Part shown: positions 9,694 through 18,858 of the stretch, piece by piece
How positions within the stretch are numbered: the first letter of the stretch is position 1
How the letters are laid out: every line of letters starts with the position of its first letter
From: an uncultured bacterium
GTDB taxonomy: Bacteria; Myxococcota_A; Bradymonadia; UBA7976; VGTA01
Reading direction: 5' to 3'
DNA: 64,000 nucleotides
Assembly: GCA_943788935.1 (NCBI GenBank)
Contig: CALSSE010000005.1
Location: forward strand, 248,001 to 312,000
Made by a program: the position numbers and the translations under genes
The notes under the pieces: generated by a model
What the model was told of the DNA's origin: nothing
Seen by the model: only the letters and a program-made list of their open reading frames with translations
Database searches by the model: none

Positions 9694-12600
9694 ATGACCT
9701 CTCATTTAAGATTACAAGATACGGGTCTCCGGCAATGTATTGATCAGCGGCATCTCACCGCGTTAATCATATCCTTGATGATTATAGTCGGCTGTGATGA
9801 TCAGACTCCCTTGGCAGAGTCTCTTCTTGATCAAGGAGCGGTGATGAGTGACCGAGGCGTCTCTATAAGCGATCAGGGGACGGCTGACATGAACGAGTCG
9901 AACGACGGTGACCAAGGGCTTAGTCAGCGACTCTTGCGCCCTCGGTTCTCACTCGATGGCGATGACTTCTACGACACTCCTTGGCCCTCAGATGCGCGGC
10001 TCACTGATGAGGGGACTCCATCTCTAAGTAATTTCCCGACCAGCTATCAGCCTTTTCTGAGAGTATTACGCACCATCGAAGAGAGAGTCTCAGGTTTCGC
10101 GAATATGCCGGTTATGTATGTCGCTTTTGATGATTCTCTTGAGGGATTATCCTTGCCTTCAACCGATGAATCATTGAGCGCTGAGTCCTCGATTCAGCTC
10201 TTAGCTCTCGGTGATCAGTGTGGTCTTCGTATTCCCATAGAGGCGCAGGTCAACGTTGAGGGAGACACTTACACTCCCCCCCATACACTACAAGTCAAGA
10301 ATGTGGTTGGGACACGTCTATCACCGGATCGGCCTTACGCGTTGGTCGTGTTAAATAGTCTAGGAGCGGAGGACGATCGGGAGATAAGCCCTAGCCAAGA
10401 TTTTATGAGAGTCATGCAAGGAGAATCCGAGGAGGGGGTCGCTGGTCGCTGGAGACAGAGCCTCGCCCCTCTACGTGATTGTCTAGAGCAGGCCGGAATA
10501 GAGAGAGAGTCCATCGCTGTGGCGACAGTGTTTACCCCACAAGACCCTCTACGCTCATTACGGGCCATGCGAGAGGTCGTCATGGACAGTGAGCGGGTAG
10601 AGACGAGACCACCAGATCGCGCTGAACGTGACCTCGCATGGAGTCGACGTCGGCTGTCTCTAGTCACCTATAGCGGTCTCATACCCTTCCCCATCTTTCA
10701 GCGAGGAGTTACGCCTTATCGACTGGTCGGCGGAGGCTTAGTGTATGAGGATGGTCAACCTCTCATCCAGAGGTGGGAGTCTGTGCCTTTCGCGATCTCA
10801 ATGAGAGCGCTCCCTGATGATCACCCCGCGGCCGAGGAGAGGCCGTCATTAGTGTTCATAGACGGCACAGGCTGGAAGCCATGGACTCATTTATATAGTC
10901 GTTGGCTCTCTGAAGCTCTCGATGCTGGCTTTGTGGTCTTCTCTTTTATGCCTCAGTTCCACGGAGAGAGAGCGGGAGTCAGTGGCGGTCCAGAAGTCCC
11001 CACTTTTAATTTCTTCAACCCCGAAGCGGGGCGCATGAACTTTCAGCAACAAGCGGTCGAGACTTCTTTCTTTATCCGAGTCATCAGAGATCAGCTCTCG
11101 ACGCTTGAGGGGCTCCCGCCGCTCAATGTCGATAAGATCGTTTATGGGGGCCACTCCCAAGGCGCCGTTGCTGGTGCACTCAACGCCGCCGTTGAGTCTG
11201 AATATTCTGGCTACGTGTTCAATGGCCTCAGCTCCTATCTCACCTTCACTATCCTCCAGCGTAAAGACCTGCTCGATTTCGAGATGCTCGTCCGCGGATT
11301 ACTTGATAATGGCGGACCGCTCTCTCTATTTTCACCGGCGCTACAGATGATGCAATTAGGGAGTGAATCCGTCGATCCACACAACTTCGCCTCTGTGTGG
11401 AGGGGGAGCGCTCACCAGCCTTCAGGCAACCATGTCTTCGTGATCAATGGATATAAAGATGAGACTACCACCCCCCGTGGAATGGATCACCTCACGCTCA
11501 CCGCCGAGCTTCCAGTCCTCGATCCTGCAGGGTGGGACATCGATCCTCTCAATATCGGCACGGTGAACGCTATTCAAGCCCCATTCAGCGGTAATGAGCG
11601 ATCCTACTCTGGAGAGCCGCTCACCTTAGTGACCTATCTCGACCCAAGCTCTGGTCATGGCACTGTCTACCGCAACCCTACCCTTCGTCAGATGACGATC
11701 CGGTTTTGGGAGACCGCTCTCACCGATTCTGCCCCCTCTATCCAACCATCACGGGAGCTGATGTGCGCTGATGGTGCTGATGGAGACGTTGATGGCCTCA
11801 TCGACTGCGATGATCCTGACTGTGAGCGACGCCAACCCTGTATAGAGCTTAGCTGCGACGACGGAGAGGACAATGACGGAGACGGACTCTCCGACTGCGA
11901 TGATCCTCACTGCCAAGAAGATAGCGCTTGTCAGGAATCACTGTGTGACGATGGAGAAGACAACGACGCAGACCAACTCATCGACTGTGATGACCCAAGT
12001 TGCCAGACCCTTGAGCCATGCGTTGAGCGCGCCTGTAATGATGGAGAAGATGGCGATAACGATCAGCTCATAGATTGTGATGACCCCGATTGCCAAGCGC
12101 TCCCTGTATGTCGAGAGGTGAACTGTCAAGATGAAGTCGATAATAACGGCAATGACCTCATCGACTGTGCCGACCCAGACTGCTTGGAAGCGTTAGCTTG
12201 TCCTGAGCCTAGTTGCGCTGATGGACTCGATGAAGATGGCAATGGCTATATCGACTGCCAAGACCCAAGGTGCTTCAACAGCGACTCCTGTCCCACAGAG
12301 ACGGAACGCGAGGCTCGTTGCGATGATGGAGAAGATGACGATGGTGATCTCCTCATAGACTGTGATGACCCCGATTGCCTACTCTCATGTAACGCGACAC
12401 TCTGCGCCGATGGTGACCTTGGGTCGCGTATAGGGATCGCGGTCTTCCAAGGCGATTTAGAAGGCGCAAGTGATCACTATCCTCCCGGAGACTGCACCAC
12501 ATTAGGAACCGGCAGAGATGCTCCTGATATCGCGTTGCGATGGACAGCACCTAGCGATGGGGTATTTTTACTCTCCACCCTAGGATCTAAGGCTGACACC

Positions 12601-12795
12601 GTCCTCACCCTATACGCTGATGATTGCCAAGTGAGCGAGGAGTTTGGATGTCATGATAATCAGTCAGGCGTCAAGACCTCCGCGATTCGTCTGCAGATTA
12701 ACGCCGATCAAGCGGTACGGATCGTACTCTCAGCCCGAGACCTTGAAGACGCTGCCTCTGTGGTCTTACACATCCTTTATGAAGGTGAAGAATAG
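9694..12795 (+). CDS. Lipoprotein alpha/beta hydrolase with seven Asp/Cys repeats and a PPC-like C-terminus
   Basis: A 1033-residue exported protein. An N-terminal hydrophobic stretch ends in the lipobox IIVGC, so it is probably lipid anchored. Residues about 80-690 resemble a secreted lipase/esterase, with the nucleophile elbow GGHSQG (Ser488). Residues about 690-895 hold seven repeats of the form C-x-DGxDxDxDxLIDCDDPxC (bases 11764-12377), probably calcium-binding, disulfide-bonded spacers. The last ~140 residues (from GDLGSRIGIAVFQG) look like a bacterial pre-peptidase C-terminal (PPC) domain. This architecture suits a surface hydrolase in a predatory or scavenging bacterium; the substrate is unknown. 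The start ATG has GAGGA 13 bases upstream, rather far. The upstream neighbour is ung; a small-domain hydrolase follows. Confidence 0.8.
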   Translation: MTSHLRLQDTGLRQCIDQRHLTALIISLMIIVGCDDQTPLAESLLDQGAVMSDRGVSISDQGTADMNESNDGDQGLSQRLLRPRFSLDGDDFYDTPWPSDARLTDEGTPSLSNFPTSYQPFLRVLRTIEERVSGFANMPVMYVAFDDSLEGLSLPSTDESLSAESSIQLLALGDQCGLRIPIEAQVNVEGDTYTPPHTLQVKNVVGTRLSPDRPYALVVLNSLGAEDDREISPSQDFMRVMQGESEEGVAGRWRQSLAPLRDCLEQAGIERESIAVATVFTPQDPLRSLRAMREVVMDSERVETRPPDRAERDLAWSRRRLSLVTYSGLIPFPIFQRGVTPYRLVGGGLVYEDGQPLIQRWESVPFAISMRALPDDHPAAEERPSLVFIDGTGWKPWTHLYSRWLSEALDAGFVVFSFMPQFHGERAGVSGGPEVPTFNFFNPEAGRMNFQQQAVETSFFIRVIRDQLSTLEGLPPLNVDKIVYGGHSQGAVAGALNAAVESEYSGYVFNGLSSYLTFTILQRKDLLDFEMLVRGLLDNGGPLSLFSPALQMMQLGSESVDPHNFASVWRGSAHQPSGNHVFVINGYKDETTTPRGMDHLTLTAELPVLDPAGWDIDPLNIGTVNAIQAPFSGNERSYSGEPLTLVTYLDPSSGHGTVYRNPTLRQMTIRFWETALTDSAPSIQPSRELMCADGADGDVDGLIDCDDPDCERRQPCIELSCDDGEDNDGDGLSDCDDPHCQEDSACQESLCDDGEDNDADQLIDCDDPSCQTLEPCVERACNDGEDGDNDQLIDCDDPDCQALPVCREVNCQDEVDNNGNDLIDCADPDCLEALACPEPSCADGLDEDGNGYIDCQDPRCFNSDSCPTETEREARCDDGEDDDGDLLIDCDDPDCLLSCNATLCADGDLGSRIGIAVFQGDLEGASDHYPPGDCTTLGTGRDAPDIALRWTAPSDGVFLLSTLGSKADTVLTLYADDCQVSEEFGCHDNQSGVKTSAIRLQINADQAVRIVLSARDLEDAASVVLHILYEGEE

Positions 12796-12828
12796 AAACT
12801 CTCTTATTTACTTTTAGTTTCTTTGCTA

Positions 12829-12863
12829 TGTTTTACGGGCAGACACTGTTTTACGGGCAGACA
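12829..12863 (+). repeat. Two direct 17-bp repeats before a hydrolase gene
   Basis: TGTTTTACGGGCAGACA occurs at 12829-12845 and again at 12847-12863, one base apart, in the 85-bp gap between two plus-strand hydrolase genes. The position 18 bp before the next start codon could suit an operator, but a simple local duplication is as likely. Confidence 0.7.
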
Positions 12864-12880
12864 ATCATTTTAAGGTTAAG

Positions 12881-13960
12881 ATGCATATTACACACACTAA
12901 TATTGAGATTGATGACTCAGGTTTCATGTCATCTTCAGCGAATCAGATCAAATCATCCCTCCATGATGAACCTTCTCTATATCCGCTGACCGATGAGGTG
13001 TCTCATCTCTTGAGTGATACTCTGCAAGCCCACCTGCACAGCGTGAAGCGACTGAGGTTAACCACCGAAGGTCATTCCGATCTTTGTTATGAAATGATCG
13101 GAGACTTCAGCGAACCGAAGCCTTGTTTAGTCCTCGCCAATGGGCTTGGCGGTAGGCTATACACTTGGCTCCCCATTATTGAAAGTTTGGCTGCTGAGAT
13201 CAATATTATCACTTGGGACTACCGCGGTTTATTTGATTCTCAGGGAGACCATACCGCGCAAGACCTAAGTATCCCTCAACATGCGAACGACCTCTCCATG
13301 ATCCTGCAATTGCATCAAGTGAGCGAGGTACATCTGATCGGGTGGTCAATGGGGGTTCAAGTCAGTTTAGAGTTTGCTGCACGTCATCAAGAGATGGTGA
13401 AGAGTTTAACCCTACTCAATGGAAGCTATGGTCAAGTTTTCTCTACCGCTTTTCAGCCTTGGTTAAGACTGCCTCTACCGACCTGGGCTCTTCATGGCGT
13501 AGTCGAATCGCTTAAGGAAAAAGAGTGGATTACTCGCTTAGGCCTCAAAGGAGCGAGTATTCCTGTGGAGGTATTATTTCAACTGCGACAGCTGTTAGCC
13601 TGGATGAGTCAACAGAAGAAACGCCCCTTCTTGACTCTGGCCGCTCGACAGTATTGCCGAGACTTGTTTACGGGAGAACACTTGAATGCTTATTTAAGTC
13701 TTTTCCAGCACTTAGATGCACACAGCGTCTATCATTTATTACCTCAGATTCAGACCCCGACTCTCGTGATCAGCGGAGGCTTAGATTTTTTAACACCTAG
13801 TTACCAATCAAAGCAAATCGCTCGAAGACTACCTAATGCGACACATGTGCGAGTTAGATTGGCGAGTCATTTTGTACTTATCGAGCGCCCTCAAAAATTA
13901 GTATCAATGGTCAGAGACCATCTCTCTCAATGTGGTGTGACCGCCTTAAGTGACGGTTGA
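12881..13960 (+). CDS. Alpha/beta hydrolase fold protein
   Basis: A 359-residue cytoplasmic alpha/beta hydrolase of the lipase/esterase or epoxide-hydrolase-like superfamily. The oxyanion strand LANGLGGRLYTW, the nucleophile elbow GWSMG (Ser), the acid in ISGGLDFLTP and the base in ASHFVLIERP are all in the canonical order, so it should be active. The first 40 residues are polar with no signal peptide. AAGG five bases before the ATG at 12881 supports this start. Substrate is not predictable; close relatives are often annotated as fluoroacetate or haloperoxidase-like hydrolases. It ends 18 bp from the convergent flagellin-like gene. Confidence 0.85.
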   Translation: MHITHTNIEIDDSGFMSSSANQIKSSLHDEPSLYPLTDEVSHLLSDTLQAHLHSVKRLRLTTEGHSDLCYEMIGDFSEPKPCLVLANGLGGRLYTWLPIIESLAAEINIITWDYRGLFDSQGDHTAQDLSIPQHANDLSMILQLHQVSEVHLIGWSMGVQVSLEFAARHQEMVKSLTLLNGSYGQVFSTAFQPWLRLPLPTWALHGVVESLKEKEWITRLGLKGASIPVEVLFQLRQLLAWMSQQKKRPFLTLAARQYCRDLFTGEHLNAYLSLFQHLDAHSVYHLLPQIQTPTLVISGGLDFLTPSYQSKQIARRLPNATHVRVRLASHFVLIERPQKLVSMVRDHLSQCGVTALSDG

Positions 13961-13978
13961 GATTCTAGCCGATAATGA

Positions 13979-15388
13979 TCAAGTATGCGCTTGCACAAGC
14001 TCCAAAAACCGTTGCCAATGATTGTTTTGGCTCGCTTGGTGATATTTTATGGCATGATTTAATCGAAACTCACTGCTGACTCGTTGCGCTAGAGACTCTT
14101 GAAATATGATTTGATCCGTACGCTGAACACCTGCGGCGAGTGAGCTCTCTTCACTAAAATGACGGCCTATGGTTGCTTCAGCTCGACGCTCTATCGCGCC
14201 GAGCTGCCCGCGAGCAGCGCTGACCTTATCGAGCGCATCTTCAATGATCGCCATGGTGTCCTCTGCGAAGAGGGCGCTACTGATATTGACTTCAGGGATG
14301 AAACGCATCTCACCGCTCGCCGTTTCGACGATATCGTCGAATGATAATTGATCGCTGTAATCCTCATAGTGTCCCGCGTCGAGCTGATCGATCAGCTGAT
14401 CGAAATATGAGGACGTTGTGTTGTTACCTGATTGAACGCCGATGGCGGAGACGCGTCGACGAGGATCTTCGGCGAGGAAACGCTCGATCTCGTCAGAGAT
14501 GATCGTTTTATCGTCTTCTCCACCGGCTGTTGTGATGATAACCATAGATTGTGATGCGCCATCTCTCCACTCTGTCTCGTCATGAACTTGTTTAATGGCT
14601 TCTCCGAAGTTGATCGGACCAACAGCAAAGTCATAGTCATCAAGAAATTGTTTGAGGGAATCGAGATGCTCGCCTTGATGGTCATCAGTAATATTCACTG
14701 GAGGATGATACACCATGTCTCTAGGACCTGGAGTTTGACCTGGACGATTGTGAAGTTTAATCGGTGCAAAAGCGATACCAATCGATACATCGCCTCCTTG
14801 GGACTGATATTTTTGGGCAGCTTCTACTACCTTATCAAAGAGCTCATCGACTTGGGAGAGAGATCGACTTGGATCAAAGATCAGGACAATTTCATGGTCA
14901 TCATTAGGGACATGAGTCTGTAATAGAGGGTCGAGGTTAAGCGCGGTCTGAAGCTGATAACCCTCATCGATCGTGTGTATATTGAGATCTTGATCAAAGA
15001 GCGGTTTACCATTAAAATGAGCATTTGCCATGTTCATATTAACCCAAGACTCTAGATCTTTTGCTTCTTCGTGTAATATATTTCGCTCTCTTGGCCCAAT
15101 AAATGTATTGAGACCACGCAAAGCGATCTCATGAATTCGATAGAGCGCGGTGGTGATTTCACCTAGAGCGGCGTCCGCTGTCTGAGCGAGCGATCGCCAT
15201 TGATTCTGATTCAGACGACGTTGGATTACTTCTCGTTGTTGAGCTTCGACTTTGACGCTACGTGCGACTTGGTCTGGTGATGTAGACTCTCTAGCGACAA
15301 GCCTCTCTACCGACTTTGAATAAGCTCTTTGCGCCTGATGAATGCTTAGGATTGAGCTAGGAGCTGAAGAACGTATTGTTGATATCAT
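13979..15388 (-). CDS. Flagellin-like protein with inserted von Willebrand factor A domain
   Basis: Residues ~1-135 resemble a degenerate flagellin D0/D1 N-terminus: SVERLVAR in the place of ERLSSGLR, then QTADAALGEITTALYRIHEIALRG and the final FNGKPLFDQ. Residues ~370-469 resemble the flagellin C-terminal D1/D0 coiled coil (SAARGQLGAIERRAE, SLAAGVQRTD). Where flagellins have the hypervariable D2/D3 region, residues ~165-365 form a VWA fold: strand EIVLIFDPSRS with a MIDAS DxSxS motif, SMVIITTAGGEDD in the place of the TDG strand, and VSAIGVQSGN. The third MIDAS Asp is not in its usual place, so metal binding may be altered. It would be exported by the flagellar system and displayed on, or capping, the filament as an adhesive subunit. 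No flagellar neighbours are here. ATG at 15388 or TTG at 15394; weak Shine-Dalgarno. Confidence 0.75.
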   Translation of the reverse strand: MISTIRSSAPSSILSIHQAQRAYSKSVERLVARESTSPDQVARSVKVEAQQREVIQRRLNQNQWRSLAQTADAALGEITTALYRIHEIALRGLNTFIGPRERNILHEEAKDLESWVNMNMANAHFNGKPLFDQDLNIHTIDEGYQLQTALNLDPLLQTHVPNDDHEIVLIFDPSRSLSQVDELFDKVVEAAQKYQSQGGDVSIGIAFAPIKLHNRPGQTPGPRDMVYHPPVNITDDHQGEHLDSLKQFLDDYDFAVGPINFGEAIKQVHDETEWRDGASQSMVIITTAGGEDDKTIISDEIERFLAEDPRRRVSAIGVQSGNNTTSSYFDQLIDQLDAGHYEDYSDQLSFDDIVETASGEMRFIPEVNISSALFAEDTMAIIEDALDKVSAARGQLGAIERRAEATIGRHFSEESSLAAGVQRTDQIIFQESLAQRVSSEFRLNHAIKYHQASQNNHWQRFLELVQAHT

Positions 15389-15619
15389 AACCAATGATTC
15401 TTAAATATAAGAAAAGATCTTATTTACTCGAGTATACAGACGCTGTGATTAATTTATTTTATAACACTTATTCAAAGATTAGACAACCTCGCTTAATATC
15501 AGCGTCAAAGATCTAGTGTCAAAGATTTTATTAAAAGTCTTGTCACAAGTCTCAGAGGTTCTCTCAGAGGTTCTCTCAGATGAGTTTAAGTCACCATAAC
15601 AAGGAAGAAGAGTTAGATT

Positions 15620-16786
15620 GTGTATCTCATAAACATACTGAGCGTGTGCCTGGTGGCGAGTACCGGTTGCCATGCACCAATACAACCAGATGACTCTCCG
15701 CGAGACACAGGTGAGCGATCACTCCTGACCGACATGTCTCTGATAGGTCAACCTGACCAGCTCATCGAGAGGACCGCTGATGTAACTGATCTGTTGAGCG
15801 ATGGGCTCGATCAAAGGCTTGACGATGATATGAGCACACCTTCAGATATGGTACTTGAGGACGTAGACTCAGGAGCCCCTCTAGGCTGTGAAACCTATGC
15901 CTCTTTCCCCCGCTCAGTGACTCTCGATGAACATGCTCTACCAGAGGCATCAGGGCTCACGATCAGTGGTATTAATCCCCTAATCCTTTGGAGTCACAAT
16001 GACTCAGGATCAATGTCAGAGGTCATCGCTGTCCACGTTGAAGGCACTGTATTAGGATCAATCCTCCTGCCCGATATAGCTGAGGATCTTGAAGATATCG
16101 ATGAGGCGCCTTGTCCACATCGAGCGGGGAGATGTTTATGGGTTGGAGATATCGGAGATAACACACTGCGACGCCAGAGGTTACGCTTGTGGATTACCCC
16201 AGAGCCCTCAGTCGACTCCTCATTTGATATCGTCAGAGTCACCAATGACCACATTCCGGCTCATACACTCTCCATCCCATTGGTACTCGAAGGAGGCTCG
16301 GCAGATATCGAAGCGCTCGCTGTTGATCACCTTGGACGAAGAGTTTGGCTCTTTGAGAAGCGGGAAGAGGGTCGCGTACAGGTATGGTTAATCGACTTCA
16401 ATGTGGAGAGGATCAGTGAGGGGTTAGAGGCCTGGCTGAGCGGGGCAGTCTCTGAACCTGAGCCCTTAAGCGCTCGGAAATTTACATCTTTTGAGGCGCC
16501 TGGCGTCGCTATCCCCTACGGGCGTATGATCACCTCCGCGGATCTATCTCCGGATGGCACACGGCTACTGATTCGTGTGTATACAGGGATATATGAATAT
16601 CGCCTCTCTGAGCCTTATGGTCTCTCAGACCTCGATGAGTTGACTCCGATACGCATCGCATTAGGTCCACTCAATGAACCTCAAGGAGAGGCCTTATCTT
16701 ACGGTTGGCGAGGTGAGGGGGTCTGGTCGATCTCTGAATCTCTCGATGTCGCTCAGCCGCTCAATTATTTCGAATGTCAAGACTGA
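15620..16786 (+). CDS. Beta-propeller lipoprotein
   Basis: A 388-residue lipoprotein: a short signal sequence ends in the lipobox VASTGC, followed by an acidic linker of about 70 residues. The rest looks like an esterase-like or SdiA-regulated-type propeller, with ASGLTISGINPLILWSHNDSG, DIEDIDEAPC, LWVGDIGDN, ADIEALAVDHLGRRVWLFEK and DLSPDGTRLLIRVYTGIYEY. Proteins of this type are found on the outer surface of myxobacteria with unknown substrates. The start is a GTG with GAAGAG seven bases upstream. The gene is divergent from the flagellin-like gene across a 230-bp AT-rich gap and convergent with the RIO kinase. Confidence 0.75.
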   Translation: MYLINILSVCLVASTGCHAPIQPDDSPRDTGERSLLTDMSLIGQPDQLIERTADVTDLLSDGLDQRLDDDMSTPSDMVLEDVDSGAPLGCETYASFPRSVTLDEHALPEASGLTISGINPLILWSHNDSGSMSEVIAVHVEGTVLGSILLPDIAEDLEDIDEAPCPHRAGRCLWVGDIGDNTLRRQRLRLWITPEPSVDSSFDIVRVTNDHIPAHTLSIPLVLEGGSADIEALAVDHLGRRVWLFEKREEGRVQVWLIDFNVERISEGLEAWLSGAVSEPEPLSARKFTSFEAPGVAIPYGRMITSADLSPDGTRLLIRVYTGIYEYRLSEPYGLSDLDELTPIRIALGPLNEPQGEALSYGWRGEGVWSISESLDVAQPLNYFECQD

Positions 16787-16823
16787 GTAGTCATGAGGGA
16801 AATAAGGATTCCTAAAGGTACAA

Positions 16824-16957
16824 GGCCGCTAAAGACCACAGGCCGCTAAAGACCACAGGCCACTAAAGACCACAGGCCGCTAAAGACCACAGGCCGCTAA
16901 AGACCACAGGCCGCTAAAGAACACAGGCCGCTAAAGAACACAGGCCGCTAAAGACCA
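16824..16957 (+). repeat. 17-bp tandem repeat, nearly eight copies, between convergent genes
   Basis: The unit GGCCGCTAAAGACCACA repeats head to tail with few changes (one copy GGCCACTAAAG, two with AGAACACA). It fills the gap between the stop of the propeller lipoprotein (16786) and the stop of the RIO kinase (16969). It is non-coding in all frames that matter. A terminator or protein-binding array is possible; slippage-born minisatellite is the default reading. Confidence 0.9.
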
Positions 16958-16968
16958 AGCTCTCTTCA

Positions 16969-17838
16969 TCACCTGCGCCTACGTCGTTTCCGTCTTGGGT
17001 GAGGGGTCCGCTCTCGACGCTCCTGTTCCTCTTCATTGGCGTCATCGATCAGCTCATACACTTGCGTTAAGTTTGCATTTTTTCTTGAAGGCTCCCAATC
17101 ACCTGTCAAGACTGTCTCACTTGTTAACTCATTGCGACGATAGAGATCCCACATCTCTTCTCCATATGGACGCACAACAAATGATGGATCATAAGCGAGA
17201 AGGAAGTCGTGAATATTTTGAACATCACGAAGCAGTAAATCACGAGCGCTGTTGTTATGAGCTGTGTCAACGGACTGAGGAAAATCAATAATGATCGGCC
17301 CATCACTACCCAAGAGGATGTTAAAATCCGAGAGGTCCCCATGAACAATACCCGCAGATAGCATGCGGATGATCTCTTGGATGAGATGTCCATAAATCTC
17401 TCTCGCGACCTCAACATCGAGTTTCACCTCTCCTAATCTAGGGGCCGGTGAACCATATCCATCGGTGATCATCTCCATCACTAAAACGCCCGATTCAAAA
17501 CAGTGAGGTTTAGGGACTCTCACTCCAGCTCGTTGAAGTCTATAGATCATGTCCACTTCAGTAGAACGCCAAGCCTCTTCATCAATCGCTTTTCCATGTC
17601 GAGATCGTCTACTGACGGCACGTTGATCTCTTGAGTTACGTGTTTTCCTTCCTTCTGTGTAGATGGACCTCTTCTGAAAACTACGATTTATTGAACTCTT
17701 ATAGACCTTTGCAACCTTTAGTTCGTCTCCTAGACTCACAAGATACACGCGCGCCTCTTTGCCGCTCATCAAGGGCCTTATAACCTCATCAATAACCCCA
17801 TAATCAATTAGGGTGAGTAGACTCTCAGGAATTCGCAT
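16969..17838 (-). CDS. RIO-type (RIO1 family) serine protein kinase
   Basis: An atypical protein kinase of the RIO family, 289 residues. It shows the family opening MRIPESLLTLIDYGVIDEVI, the flexible loop after MSGKEARVYLV with the ATP-binding Lys in VAKVYK, the catalytic loop HGDLSDFNIL and the metal-binding segment IIIDFPQSVD. In archaea and eukaryotes RIO1 acts in ribosome maturation; bacterial members are less studied. The start is taken as the third of three consecutive ATGs (17844, 17841, 17838), because AAGAGG lies directly before the first and six bases before the third. The C-terminal tail is very Arg-rich (RRERTPHPRRKRRRRR), perhaps for RNA binding. Confidence 0.9.
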   Translation of the reverse strand: MRIPESLLTLIDYGVIDEVIRPLMSGKEARVYLVSLGDELKVAKVYKSSINRSFQKRSIYTEGRKTRNSRDQRAVSRRSRHGKAIDEEAWRSTEVDMIYRLQRAGVRVPKPHCFESGVLVMEMITDGYGSPAPRLGEVKLDVEVAREIYGHLIQEIIRMLSAGIVHGDLSDFNILLGSDGPIIIDFPQSVDTAHNNSARDLLLRDVQNIHDFLLAYDPSFVVRPYGEEMWDLYRRNELTSETVLTGDWEPSRKNANLTQVYELIDDANEEEQERRERTPHPRRKRRRRR

Positions 17839-18283
17839 CATCATCCTCTTAGTGATGTAAAAACTTTTAATACCACAGATCAAAATTTAATGCATAATTT
17901 TAGCGTTGTTGGATATTCTTGGGTTTTGCTGTGTAAGTATGGATGTCTCTAAATCAATAACTTAGAAAAATAGTGGCTTCTTGATTCGACAGACTGATTC
18001 CACAGACTGATTTCACTGTCTCAGTATCGGTTCATCCCAAGTTTAGACAACTAGTATTTGCTCTTGGATGGATATGGGTTGTATCGCCTTTTTTGCGTTT
18101 ATCATTTGTAACTTCATAAACATTATTTTGGTCATAATTTATCAGCTTGAATATTTACTTTTAAAAAACTATTCGAATAGACTTGTACACCAAGGGCACA
18201 ATCTAGCATAAATACTTAATATGTAAGCCAAACCAAGCAGGCAGGCTGATCAGGTAGGTCGATCGCAGATGAAGTAGATACCC
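17839..18283. other. AT-rich intergenic region between divergent genes
   Basis: About 445 bp with no convincing gene. It separates the divergent RIO kinase and the TSP3 lipoprotein fragment and should hold both promoters. A short direct repeat ACAGACTGATT occurs near 17991 and 18003. No riboswitch or tRNA was seen. Confidence 0.6.
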
Positions 18284-18805
18284 ATGATGATCACACGAGT
18301 TTTATCTTATTTCCTTATTTCACTCGCTCTCTTAGGTACATTGTCGATCTCACTCAATGGCTGTGTCGATCTTGAGAGCGATCGAGACGACCCTTGCGCC
18401 AATGGCGCTTGTGAGCTTGACTGTGAACCTGGCTATGAAGAACGTTTTGGAGAGTGTGTCGTCAATGTAAATCTTGATGAGGATCAAGATGGAGTACCCG
18501 ATGAGGTAGATAACTGCAGAACGATCGCGAATGCAGATCAAGCGGACTGCGATGGTGATGGCTTAGGAGATGTCTGCGATGAAGAGATCGCCTGTGGTAT
18601 CTCGATGTCGGGATATATCAACCTCTATGACCCGGAGCTTGGTGAAGATCGAGCGCTTATTAATAGTCTCATCGAGGTCGAAGGTCGGACGAATCACAAG
18701 CTCTGGGTTGAGGTTGAGCTGGGAGATCCCATCTCTTTCAGTCACTGGCATGTTGAGGACGTGCACGGTCACCACGACCTCTCGTTCAATCATTTCCGTG
18801 TCTAG
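18284..18805 (+). pseudogene. TSP3-repeat lipoprotein, probably truncated (fragment A)
   Basis: The frame encodes 173 residues: signal peptide with lipobox SLNGC, a short Cys-rich EGF-like piece (CANGACELDCEPGYEERFGEC), a thrombospondin type-3 calcium-binding repeat (LDEDQDGVPDEVDNC ... DCDGDGLGDVCDEE), then the opening of a beta domain (MSGYINLYDPEL...) that stops abruptly at a TAG. The opposite-strand fragment B just downstream matches this order (FGDEC, DEDRDYDGVPDHQDNC, CDMNSIGDACDP, FSGQTARLIN) and continues for another 200 residues. Fragment A therefore looks like a gene cut short by an inversion or rearrangement near 18800. It might still make a short secreted lipoprotein. Confidence 0.55.
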
Positions 18806-18858
18806 AGTCGGCTTAAGTTGGACCCCTTCACCCCATATGTTCGGTACACAAAGCAAGC

